In this document: positions 25,260 through 36,103 of the stretch, in pieces
Layout: every line of letters begins with the position of its first letter
Position numbering within the stretch: the first letter of the stretch is position 1
NCBI GenBank assembly: GCA_963920665.1
Contig: OY987266.1
Span: forward strand, 15,691,001 to 15,755,000
DNA from: Straminergon stramineum
Lineage: Eukaryota > Streptophyta > Bryopsida > Hypnales > Calliergonaceae
Direction: 5' to 3'
DNA: 64,000 bases
Program-made: the position numbers and the translations under genes
Notes under the pieces: generated by a model
The model's input: only the letters and a program-made list of their open reading frames with translations
Database searches by the model: none
Told to the model about the DNA's origin: nothing

Positions 25260-26710
25260 TCGAAATGTTGCTTTCCTTAGCTTGTTTCATTCCATATTTC
25301 CATTGGTGAATGCAATTCATTGCTTAATCAAGCTTTCTCAAGTGCATGACATTTTCATCTGTGATTTCATGCAAGCAATAAAAGTTTGTCAACATGAGCT
25401 TCCAAGGTTGTTTATCGATGGAGCCACCTCTTCAATAAAGAGGATTTCCTCTAATACAACAAACTGGTGACATTGCGAAGCATAGACATTCCTCTTCAAT
25501 GGAGGGAGTTGCTTGGCGACTTAGGATTTTACACCTATTTTCCAATTTGTTTGTTACACATGTCTGCACGATGTAATGACGAGCAAAATAGTGAGCACAT
25601 ATTTGTCACCTAGCAAGACTTCCATCATGTGCAGGATACCATCGATCAACAATTTGTATATATGATTTTTTTTTTGTTCCCATTCTTTTTTTGATTTTCC
25701 ATGTTATGTTTGTGCTTTGATTTTGCTTCCCATTTTTAGTTTCATTGGACACAATGCTTCAATGTAGGTGGGAGTTTATCTTTTTTTTTAACATTCTTTT
25801 CTTGTGTTGTGGCTTGTGAACATAGACTAGTTTCTAGCATTGGTTTTTTATGGCGCTATGGATGATGAATGCAGCCTTTGGATTGTGAATGTTGTTTTCA
25901 TTGATTGTCACTTATCATGAACTAAGCCTTGTTTTCTAAGGCGTTCTAGTTTTTTATGGTGCTATGGATTTTTTAAATGCTGTGAGTTTCCTGAACGCAC
26001 TATGGGTTTAGACCATGCTTGGGTCTTGTTTATTTTCCTAGTTTTCTTGTGCTCTCACTAATTTAGCATTTGGTTATATTTTGAGTTCTCTTGCACTATG
26101 GTTGTTTAGTATACAACTTTTGTATTGTTGTATATAAATATTGCGCAATCTTTGTATGCTAAGTTGGATCACCACTTTCCTCAGCAAGAACTCATAGATG
26201 CCTTTAGAATTATCTATCCACAATATTGGAGGCAAGAGGGATCTAACAAGAAATTTGAAAAGGACTTGGTTGTTCTCAAATCTTTTTACAGTCATGCCAA
26301 AATCATAAACAAGGGCCAACCATTATATGAAGGTGGAAAGCCTCATACTACCTTTGAAATGTTGTTAGCTTCTAACTTAGACTTACAACAAGGTTTGTTT
26401 AAAGTTACCATGCAAGCAAACTGTGAGGTAGCTTCCAACTCACCCTTAGACGTCAATCCCATCATCAAAATGTGGGGCAAATTCTCACAGTCACACCACT
26501 TGTGTAAACTTATTTTTGAGTATTTCAAAGTTGTTGAAAGAAGGTGCTTCTTGGTACTTGGGTAGTTGAAGATGAAAGGTGTTTTTCCACATTAAAGTTC
26601 TTAAAATCCTGCCAAAGAAATAGACCGGGGCAGCATTTGCCCCTTATTGTGCACATGTTTGGCCAAAAATATTTTTCCCTAGAGAATTTTTCTTAGAAGG
26701 AAGCTATTGA
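25260..26710 (+). pseudogene. hAT transposase C-terminal remnant
   Basis: The part at 25280-25480 carries frames like LVNAIHCLIKLSQVHDIFIC. The frame at 26125-26565 encodes QELIDAFRIIYPQYW and LQQGLFKVTM, close to SHAIMDSLGVIYPQYW and TQQGLFKLAI in the minus-strand hAT gene at 36104-36712. Just after a frameshift at about 26563, VEDERCFSTLKFLKS and QKYFSLENF complete the hAT dimerisation region. Stops and the frameshift show it is dead. The sequence at 25500-26100 is too decayed to read. Confidence 0.7.
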
Positions 26711-26772
26711 TCCATGGAAAAGTGATGCTAAGGTTGACCGGCAAGGGGATATGTCAATTAGTTGTAGCAAAG

Positions 26773-27317
26773 CCTGGGTACACAACTCTTATATTATATA
26801 CAAGGGTTGTCGGCATTAAAATAGCTTAGAAGATGGATTTTGTAAAAATTACATCAAATTAAAAAGACCAAAAACTTAGGTGAAGACCAAATTTTTTTTA
26901 AATTAATGTAGAATATGTTGGGTTGTATGCATATTAGAAAAAAATCACAAAATTTAAAACACTTATGCATAATTTTCAAAAATCCATACAAGAAGTTCCC
27001 TCCAATTAAAATTAAAATTCATAATAATGTTTTATTTATAATAAAAGAATCTTAAATGTTTATTAAAAAGTCCAAAAAGTTAGGTAGCTTGTCCTAGAAT
27101 ACATGTATTAAAAAAACTCATATAATTAGGTTCTTAATACTATTATTGTCCTCAAAGAATATTCATTTCATATGTATAATTATATTTTTGGATTCCTTGT
27201 TAAGAGGGCTAGAAGAATTTTCTACATTAAAACAAATTAAATCTCTTGAGATTGAACTAAAATGAATTATAAGTGATTATAATCAACGCCATGAAATACG
27301 GGAGTTGCATACCTGGG
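26773..27317 (+). mobile_element. Small hAT-like TIR element, copy A
   Basis: Begins CCTGGGTACACAACTCTTAT and ends GGAGTTGCATACCTGGG, an imperfect terminal inverted repeat. It is 545 bp, non-coding, and matches 45164-45680. Flanking 8-mers (TAGCAAAG and CAACAGAG) are only partly alike, as expected for an old insertion. Confidence 0.65.
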
Positions 27318-27908
27318 CAACAGAGTAGTTTCCTTTCCTCAATATCCTTACCATTCTAAGTTCTCCCTTACTTTTCATGAGATTTAGCTAGCATTGTTGC
27401 TCATGTTTCCTTGATGTAAAATTTGTACTATGCGAAATCATGCTCTACTTAGCATTGTTGTAAAGTGGAGATTTGAGATTGCTATGAGGTGGAGCTTGCG
27501 ACTATGGTGCCTATAGCTTGCCTAAGTGACTTAATTTATGTTTCTAACCCTTAATACTGATGAGACTTGTTTGTTTTGTTGTGTAGAACACTAACACTGC
27601 ATATGGATTGTTTGACATATGGAAAGAAGGGTTCAACTCCCTTGTTGGTGACATTCTCTTTCACTTAAGCATATCATTCCTAAAAACACTAAAAGGAACC
27701 ATCCATTGGACAAATTCAAAATGAACACTCTTCACAACACTTTCACAAAAAAATTGCCAATCTTTGACATTTCTCTATAACACTTAGTAAATCAAACAAT
27801 TGCAGAAGCACATAGGTAGCCATCACTGTACTTCCAAATTTGGTGTACTATCACAAGTTTTCTAATATTAAAAAAAAAGGAGTTAAATTACAATTTCTTT
27901 TCCCCAAA
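27318..27908. other. AT-rich spacer
   Basis: No gene or repeat boundary is recognised between the small hAT-like element and the second TIR element. Confidence 0.4.
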
Positions 27909-30900
27909 GGGTGATTGCAAGAAACACTTGTCCTATTTTTTGTCTTCTTGCCCTTGGATGGGTGGTCTTTTGCTTATAACTATTTCTTGTTTGTCTGTTT
28001 GGTGTGAAATTTAGAATGAAAGTACATGCAGTAGTTGCAAACATTAAGATTTTTTTTTCGAAATTTTCAAAATGAGTTTACTATTTTTAAACTACCCTTG
28101 ATTGGATATCTATGATGAACATTTTAGAGGGTTTTAGTCATATTTTTGACTCAAAAATGCAAATTCAAAGTCACTAATTGGACATGCTGGAGGTCTACTA
28201 GCATTACAAGGACTAACGATGAGTTTTAATGAAAATAGAAACATGTCGGTTGCACACATGGGACCAAAGTGACCTTCTTTCTCACGAAGACTATGAAGAG
28301 GGAAAAAATTTCCTATGAGAGGCTCCCCTTGAGAAGAGCCATATGAGAGCAATGCGAGCACAATCTTCTCTAGTAAATGGCTTTTATGAAATCTTTTGAA
28401 TTTTTTTAGAATTACTAAAAATGAAAAGGTCCATAGACCCCTTGTGAGCGCCAAATTACCCACCCTTGGTAATTCGTGAACACAACCAGGTTCTGGTTTT
28501 CGACTAAGTGACTCCTACTTTGGGGTGTCTAAGCGTGGTCCACTGTGCCTTCCAAGGAATGGATCTTTTTACTAAGTGCCTAAGTGACCCCCAATTGCAA
28601 GATTCGCTTAAACTACTTCCAATGTTTTGAGTTAACTGAATGGAGGGCTCGCTGGATGATTTGGATGGGACCCAACCCAAGGTAGAACTATCCTAAGAAC
28701 CCTCTATTTCATCTTGTTCCATTTCTAATAATATAAGACTCGACCTTATCCAACCTTCCTAGCCCAAGTTATGGGTGGATGAAGTTTGAGCACTACGTGG
28801 TTCCTCAAACTTCATCCATCCATTACACCTAGCTCCCCAATTCAAAAAGATCCGAAATTTTGGGGGATGGTACACAAGGATTGCCCCTACCCAGTTATGA
28901 GATTGAACCCTGATCGGGAATTTCTACTGAATTTTCATCCAAGCCTTATCCAAACTTCATTCACTAATTTCTCCTAACCTACAACTCGGAATTGCCTTTT
29001 TCCTTCGGCCCTAGACCCTAGGTGGGAGCCTCCTTCTAATGTGTTTAATTCCCTGTCTAACCCGGAGTTTAGCTATTCTTCATCCAACTTGATCCTAAAC
29101 TTCATTTGGCCATAACTTTCCCAATTTTCGCCCGATTCGGGCGTGCTTTAGGATTTTGGAAAGCCACGACCTTCTTCTCTAAGTTTATGCTCCTAGAAAT
29201 GACCTAACCTATGGTCCTGAGGGTCTGTCTTAGGGGCAGGCCTCGGCCCAAGCTACTAAACTCTAGTTAAAGACCTAGGGAAAGTGTGGAGAGGTCTCAC
29301 TCATACCTCGGAACTTGAGCCATTGATCGTGCCAACCGGAAGCTCTACCTCCTCTACCATGAGACAACTAACCACCGTTCTAATCATAAAATAAATTGGT
29401 ACAAGGATTTAATTGTTGATTTTCTCTCCTACTTCTTTCCTCGTCCTTCCTTTTTCTTTCCTTCCACACTTGAAGGTGACCCAACTAACCCTCAATCTTT
29501 TTACTAGGCTAATCTTAAGTACGTGTCATGCCTTACTCTAAAGTTGAGCTACCTCTTATGTCCCCCTTCTTATGTCCTATACTTATGTCCCACACTTAAT
29601 ATTGTGGTGATCACCTAATTCTAATCTAATGACTTAAGTGAGCTTCGAGGATTTTCCCTCCTATCCTATCTCATTCCCCTCCTATCCTATCTCATTCCCC
29701 TCCTAACCTTCAAATGGTCCTTCCCTTGTCACTCTCTCCCATTCTTCCGGCCTTCTGGCATCTTCACTCCTTTTTTTCTTGCTTACTTTGACTACTTTGG
29801 TAGAGGTCTACGGGAGACGAGGAGTTGGTTTCCCCGCCCCAAAGGTTGTGTTAGCGCCACGGGGACCCTTGGTTGATATCTTCACTTCTTCCCTTGACTC
29901 TGGCTTGTTGGTTTTTTGCCCCCTTCCTTTGTTGCAATTACTTGACCACCATGTCCAACCCTTCTCTTAACCCCAGGCCCCCTCTTCACCCCGCAATCCC
30001 TGTCCAACAATCTTTAATCTCCCTTTCCCGCAGCAGGCTTTAATCTCCCTCCCCCATGTAGTACCGGCCCTTCTTCCTTGACGCAATACCCGATCCTTCC
30101 CCCGTTGGTGTAGTACCCGACTAAGCCCCCCCCGGGTTTCGGGGGTGCTGGGACTTTGGGGTGTTGGAAGTGTTGGGTCTGTCCTACCCTCTATAATTTT
30201 TGGCACTAACTCCTAAGGACGCGGGAAACTCATGCCTAGGGCTTGCATGTGGTGACTTAAGTTCGTGGGGGCAAGACACTCTCTTCTACTCTCCCCTAAT
30301 TATCCTACATGTTCATCTTGACCTCTAAGTTCTAGTTTTGGGGGCCTAAACTTTGGTTTGTTCCCAAGACGTTTTGGGAATTAAACCTTGTAGGGAAAGG
30401 GACCACGGGGCCTCACAGTTCTACCGTAGGGTGGTTTTAAGGCATTGCTAAGGCTTTTTACCTCTAGGGGATTCAAAGCTTCGCCATATAGTCGGGACCC
30501 ACTATCTTCACACCCTCATCTCTCTCAACAAAGAATAATACATCACCGGTTAGGGACAAGGACAAAAGACAAAGAAATGACCTTGGACACTCAAAGGCTA
30601 GCGACACGGGTTAGTAACATCAATGACTTGCACTAAAGGCCCCCCAAAGCAGTATCGCCAGTCATTTGGGGGGTTGCTCTAAGGTTAGTACAATGACAGG
30701 ACAAAGAGGGCGCCTGAAAGGGACTCACTAAAGTAAATGCACACAAGCTCTAGTAACAAGGTCAGGTAGACAAACTCCCAAGCTCAAGCTTGGAAGAGTT
30801 AGTACCACACTTAATCAAAAGAGAAGGGACCTACAAAAGACCTTGCAAGCTCCAGAAACAACAACAATGGCCAAGAGTGCCCAAAAAACACCGTTATAAG

Positions 30901-32510
30901 GTTTGTGGCTAAAAATGCCACAATTCCAATATAAATTGGACCCAACAGACCTAATTACACAAAAAGAGGGTGGTGAGAGAGGAGAAGGGGTGCCCTTTTA
31001 TACTCTTTCCTGGTCACCCACCTCTCCTCATTCATCTAAGTTAACCTTATCTTCTTGGATTTTCGTCCAAAACTCAAGGCTTTCATCCTATGTTGGCCCA
31101 CTAAGCTAACTTTTGGAGATTAACTCCAAATTGCAAATGGATTGAGCCATTTGCTTTAGAAGGCCATTTTTAGCGCAAGAGAATGCCCCTCCCCCTTTTA
31201 TATCTTCAAAATCACAATGAAACCTAGCACCAACTTAATGCCAAAACCTAGGGGAAATCCCAACTTTGGGGGGTTAACTTTTCTAGCCAAAGTAACTAGC
31301 CTAGGCTCCTAAGTAGATACGGGGGAGTGAGAAAAGACCTATCTTGCGCTCCATTCCGCTTTCATATGCTCCCGCTCCGCTGGTCAAACCTGTCATGGAC
31401 TTTAATTTTCATTAATTGTCAGGGAATGTTGCAAGTTCGGGTACTTCTGACTATCGGAACGTCGTGAAACTTGTTGGGGCAGCTTATTAACATAAATGAA
31501 GCTATTTTGATTTTTAGTGAGATTTTACCGCCACCTTGGGAATTTCTAGGAATTTTCCATCGCAGGTTTGGGTAGTTGACCATCCGGAAAGACATCTTCT
31601 GACTATCAGAAAATTCCGAAACTTTTCATGGAACCTCCCATGGTATCCCACGACACATGTGTATGCTCATATTTTTACTCTACACTTCGGCCTAGGGGGG
31701 AAAATGTTCATCCCCTCATTTAATTATTGGTGGCTGGGGAATCTTCCACACCGAGGGGAATCTTGGCGAACCGACTTCGCCATTGGTTCCCAGGCATGGG
31801 TTTAACCCCAAACCACCCTCCTAGGACCTTAAATTCCTCCATGATCCCGCCTTGGTATTTTCGACATCTACAAGCCAACAATTTGGGGTTTTGCTATTTC
31901 ATCGGTGGAATGGGGAAACTAGAACCTATCTTCAGGAACTGATTCCTATGCCTCATTAGGGTTCCCTCGATCAAATCTAGCCTAGAGATGTCTGTCCCAT
32001 GTGGGGTTCTGAGCTGGATTCGCCCATCACTCATAATTGACCCATTTGCCATGACTAGTTGGGTTCTAACCTATTTACAACTCGTGGTCGGGCCATTCTA
32101 GCTACAACATACTCAAACTAGACCGAATACTATATTGGAATGTGACATTCTTATTTTGGTTATACACTCTTTTTAGGGTTATTTGTATAATAAAGTGCAA
32201 TTAAAATGACAGAATACGAAAAAAAAAAAGAGTGAGCCCTTGGTGACGAATTGGGGGCTCACACCCCTATTTTGCTATTTTCTGCTCCCAATGGCTTTTG
32301 TAGTTCCCCACAGTAGTCTATAGTATCGCATAGTACTACATGGTATTGAATTGATGATACAAGTCTGCAAACGCCTTGAATCGACTATTAAAATCTATTG
32401 GTGCGATTCTATTACATAATATTGATAGTTTTGCATAGTGTTGTCAATCCTATGGCCAGAAATTATGTTTTTGATTAAAACAAACGTGAATTGTTTTTTG
32501 CTATCACCCC
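27909..32510 (-). mobile_element. TIR element, copy 2, split by a 3.8-kb LTR-like insert
   Basis: Left end GGGTGATTGCAAGAAACACT at 27909; right end GTTTTTTGCTATCACCCC at 32510. Apart from the insert at 28443-32263 it is about 775 bp. It is inverted relative to copy 1: its 28265-28440 part is the reverse complement of 20850-21010. It has no coding content. Confidence 0.75.
28443..32263 (+). mobile_element. Solo LTR-like element, 3821 bp, copy 2
   Basis: Starts TGTGAGCGCCAAATTACC and ends AATTGGGGGCTCACA, so the ends are TG...CA with a short inverted repeat TGTGAGC/GCTCACA. It is flanked by CCCCT on both sides (28438-28442 and 32264-32268). The uninterrupted site in copy 1 of the host element (AGTAGGGGTCTATGG near 20860) has a single CCCCT equivalent. 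This fits a retrotransposon solo LTR. No ORF is conserved with copy 1; frames such as 29779-29970 lie in pyrimidine-rich sequence. Confidence 0.7.
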
Positions 32511-33104
32511 TAATTTTTGTGCCTCATTTTATCAAAAAAACCGTGGTCGTTGAGAAAGCTCCCCTTTTGCATGGGTATAGCAATTCCCGCAAATTAGCCT
32601 TTAACCATTCTTACTAGAATCGCTACTTGTGAAATATGGAAAATTATTTACTTTCAAAAATTTCATCAAATTGGGTTTCTAAGTGGCAAGCGACCGCTTA
32701 AACAATTACACATATATGGAGTGTGGGTTTCTTGAGTGGGAAAATTTTCCTATGTACAAAAATAAAGTTTGGAAGGATTCTATAATTTTTCGAAATTCTA
32801 TTTCTCGAACCATAATTACTATGAATGTTTTAGCTCAAGATTTTCTTTGACCCATATGGATCATGCATGTCTTCCTATTTCCAACTAAGGGTTGGTTGCA
32901 ATATTGAGATTTTTATAGCCAATCATAATTCACCACAACTACACCAGGAACAATACCATAACTAATCACTATTCATCACTACTTGAACAAAAAGAAAGCA
33001 AACTTCACGGAGGAAATGGGGGCGATTGGAAATGGATTGCCTCACAAAGTTTTCAAAAAAGGAGGATGTCCTAAAAGCACTGAACTATTCAATCCCAAGT
33101 TCAA
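32511..33104. other. AT-rich spacer
   Basis: Nothing recognisable apart from low-complexity sequence. Confidence 0.4.
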
Positions 33105-34646
33105 TCCATATCGTATATTTTAAATTTTGAACTTGTCATACGTATGTATGGTATAGTTTCTACTATACAGGATTATCTTTTTCATATGTTCTAGAGATGA
33201 AATCAAATCTCCACAAGGATTCACTAGTGAATCTCAACCAATGTATCAATGGTAAGGTAAAACAACCTATTGTGGTAAGAATTAGGAGTTTGCCTTCATG
33301 CCATTGCTAAAATTTTTAAATTAAAATTCCCACAAAAAGAAAAGTGTGAGAAATAGCGAGAGCAATTGAAATTATATTTTTTCAACAAAGTATGAATTTG
33401 CAATGAATTTTTAAAGTATTCAGTCCAACATGGCCCAAAAGAGTTTCTAGACTACCCTAAAACCAATCAAATCAATATCCATAATATTCATCTTACACAC
33501 CTAAAGCAATCACAATAATTTTGAACGTGGAAGGCCTACAAAAGTCACTTCCTAGAATGAAACTACATTGAAAAGATAGAAGTTCCCAATGAGGTCACTA
33601 ATCATTCATTACTATGAGGTAAGACATTGATTGTGGCCCTAAGCTCAATTATTGAAAACCTCCATAATATGGTCATTCCCTAGGTGTCTACTATGGGGTC
33701 TTTTGACAACAATAGGTTGTTATATCTTACATGATACAAACATTCAATAAGTATTGTTGACATTTTGACTAAATTTTGATTATAATTCCACAACATTTTA
33801 AATTATTCCTATCATTTTAAGAACTTGATATTTTCATTTTGTTATAAGTTACTTTAAACTTTATATGAGAAAATTCTTATCAGTTATCACCTAATTACCA
33901 TCCAAGATTAGCCTTCATAAGACATGCATAAAAGAGAAGCTTGGTTATTTTTTGAATAGAAAAATTAAAATTAAAATATTATAGATTTATCTATAAGTCA
34001 AACTAATAAAGAAGTTTGATGGTCAAGAAATAAAAGATATTCAAGATTTCTTTTAGCCCAACTTGAGTTTTTATGTCATATTTTTTCCTTAACTTTATAT
34101 AAGTAATAGTATTTAATAATAAATAGAGTAAATCCCACCATTTCAACCTATTTGATCCCATATGGATTATATTTCTTAATCAAAGAAAATATTACAAGTA
34201 TAGAATAGGCCTTATAAATGTTGAGAGTTCATCTTGAGTTCATTAAACTTAAATTGTTGCATGAGAGACAAAGTAAAGTTTTCCATAGGATAAACTACAA
34301 TTCCAAAAATTCAAATGCATACTCAATTTCCAAACCTTCTTAAAGTATTGGTGTATTTATTAATACATCTTGTAACCAAAAGAGGACAATTGAACAATAC
34401 ATAGCGTGAAACTCATTCAACCTAGATTTTTTAGATTTGAGTTTTAAAAATTTCAAAAATAAATTGCCACATCAATTACATCAGCACATGACAAGTACTA
34501 TGCATTCACCTTAATCTAGATCAATCTTCAAATAATGTTAAAAAACATAGGCATTTTAAAGTCAAACAATGAAATTTAAGTACTTCTTAATTTTAAACGC
34601 AATTAACCTCAACAAAAAGTAGACTTATAAAATTCTTCCAATTTAA
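33105..34646 (+). repeat. 1.5-kb repeat, inverted copy of 61430-63125
   Basis: Its reverse complement matches 61430-63125 over many stretches, for example GAATTTTATAAGTCTA, TCCTCTTTTGG, ACTTATAACAAAATGAAAAT and TACATTGGTTGAGATTCACT. There is no coding sequence. The right edge coincides with a TTAACCTCTAAAGG terminus at 34643. Confidence 0.75.
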
Positions 34647-34690
34647 CCTCTAAAGGACCAAGTTGCATTTTTTGGTAACATAATGATTAC
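34643..34690 (+). mobile_element. TTAA-type element terminus
   Basis: TTAACCTCTAAAGGACCAAG followed by TTGCATTTTTTGG matches the reverse complement of the terminus at 58935-58972. The 61430 copy of the surrounding repeat continues uninterrupted through TTAA at this point, so this is an insertion edge. The other end was not located. Confidence 0.55.
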
Positions 34691-34787
34691 AATGGACAGC
34701 TCACTACGAATGGATTTTTTTGATTTTTAATTTGAAACTTTCACACAACATGGGGACATGATGATTCTTTAATTGATTCTCATCAAC

Positions 34788-34799
34788 GCTCTGATACCA
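34788..34799 (-). mobile_element. LTR retrotransposon primer-binding site (iMet type)
   Basis: On the minus strand this reads TGGTATCAGAGC, the exact plant initiator-Met tRNA complement used by many Copia and some Gypsy elements. Directly to the right, read on the minus strand, is ...TTTTATACA, a typical LTR end. The LTR would extend right from 34800 and the interior left, but the interior is not recognisable. Confidence 0.6.
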
Positions 34800-34887
34800 T
34801 GTATAAAATAATAGAGTGCAAGGAAAAACGTAAAGAAGAATTTTTTAATATTATTATTAGATATTAAAAATAGATCATTACAAACAA

Positions 34888-34909
34888 CCCTTTTTTTTTT
34901 TTTTTTTTC
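34888..34909. repeat. Poly(T) tract
   Basis: Uninterrupted run of about 20 T next to CTAATGGAGCC. Simple repeat. Confidence 0.8.
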
Positions 34910-35253
34910 TAATGGAGCCAGACTAGCTCTTGTGGTAGTTATTTTTGATGCCCACATGGCGAGTACTCGCCTTTCATTTAAGAATTTTGCTGGCGATATT
35001 GAGTTCCATAGCTTATGTAATTGGCACTATTACCTTCAAAGTGGTGAAAAACTCTGGCACTTGGTGGAAATTAAAAAATGCAGAAATGGCGAAAATGTCT
35101 AAGACACATAAGGTCTTTTGGCACTTCTAAGATTTGCAATAAGGATAGGCAGGCACCTTCATTCTGTGCTAAGGATGAATTTAGGCTCCACGTCCCAAAA
35201 CAAGTATAGAAGGAAGGACAATGCACAAATTAAAATAAAATGAAATCATAAAA

Positions 35254-35984
35254 GGGTGATTGCAAGAAACACCTGTCCTATTTGTTGTGTTTTCAATAGT
35301 ACTCATGATTTTTTTGGGAGTACTTTAAAATTAGAAAACTAATTTTTAAAAAATATAAAAAATATGAATAATGTATATAACTTTAAGATGAAGGTACCCA
35401 TGGAAGGAATTGCATAGAAAAATTCTCTGAGTAGGAGAATTAGAAAAGTGCCAAATCTCAAGAAAATACATATCTTGATGTTTTAATTAGGGAAAAATAT
35501 AAAAAATTTTAAAATACACAAAATAAAAACTGGCTATTTGCAACAACCCTATGGAGATGGTCATTCACCAAAAAACCCACCAAAACAATATTTTATATGT
35601 TACAAAATGCAAGCAAAAAGAAGCTCACTTTGTAGACTTCCACACCACAAAAAATTAACTATTTTTGAAATTCCTCTCCTAGAAAGCTACAAGTCTATTA
35701 GAAGACCATCTCATCCAAATTTCAGCTCAAAATATGGTTTTTTGGGTTCTAAATAGTACTAAAAACCTCCAAATTGGCAATTGTGACATTGAATCGGGGT
35801 CTATTTTTGGATAGTAAATTATTTTTTAAATTATGAAAAAATTAGGGAAGCTATATGATAGTCATGAGTACCTTCCCTACAAATCTTGAGTCATTTGGAG
35901 TCAAAACACAAAAGTTATAGGCAAAAAACTAATCAGCATACATCATGTGACACAAAATAGGACAAGTGTTTCTTGCAATCACCC
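35254..35984 (+). mobile_element. TIR element, copy 3, uninterrupted, 731 bp
   Basis: Left end GGGTGATTGCAAGAAACACC, right end the reverse complement of GGGTGATTGCAAGAAACACT; the inverted match extends about 30 bp inward through TGTCCTATTT. Its right interior resembles 24900-25196. The left interior differs from copies 1 and 2. A 72-codon frame at 35538 is not conserved in the other copies and is not called. Confidence 0.75.
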
Positions 35985-36103
35985 AAAAAGTCATTGGAAA
36001 ATAGTGTGAATGGAAACAAGGGGCCATGCAAGGGCCCATCCACTCCATAGAGAGCCCTACAACAAGCTTGGATGTAAGTCTACACTAGCTAATACCACTA
36101 AGC

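Noticed and set aside
21033..32263. The two 3.8-kb repeats as 5' and 3' LTRs of one element
   Set aside because: The sequence between them begins with host TIR element and holds a hAT remnant; there is no primer-binding site after the first copy, and copy 2 has its own 5-bp duplication.
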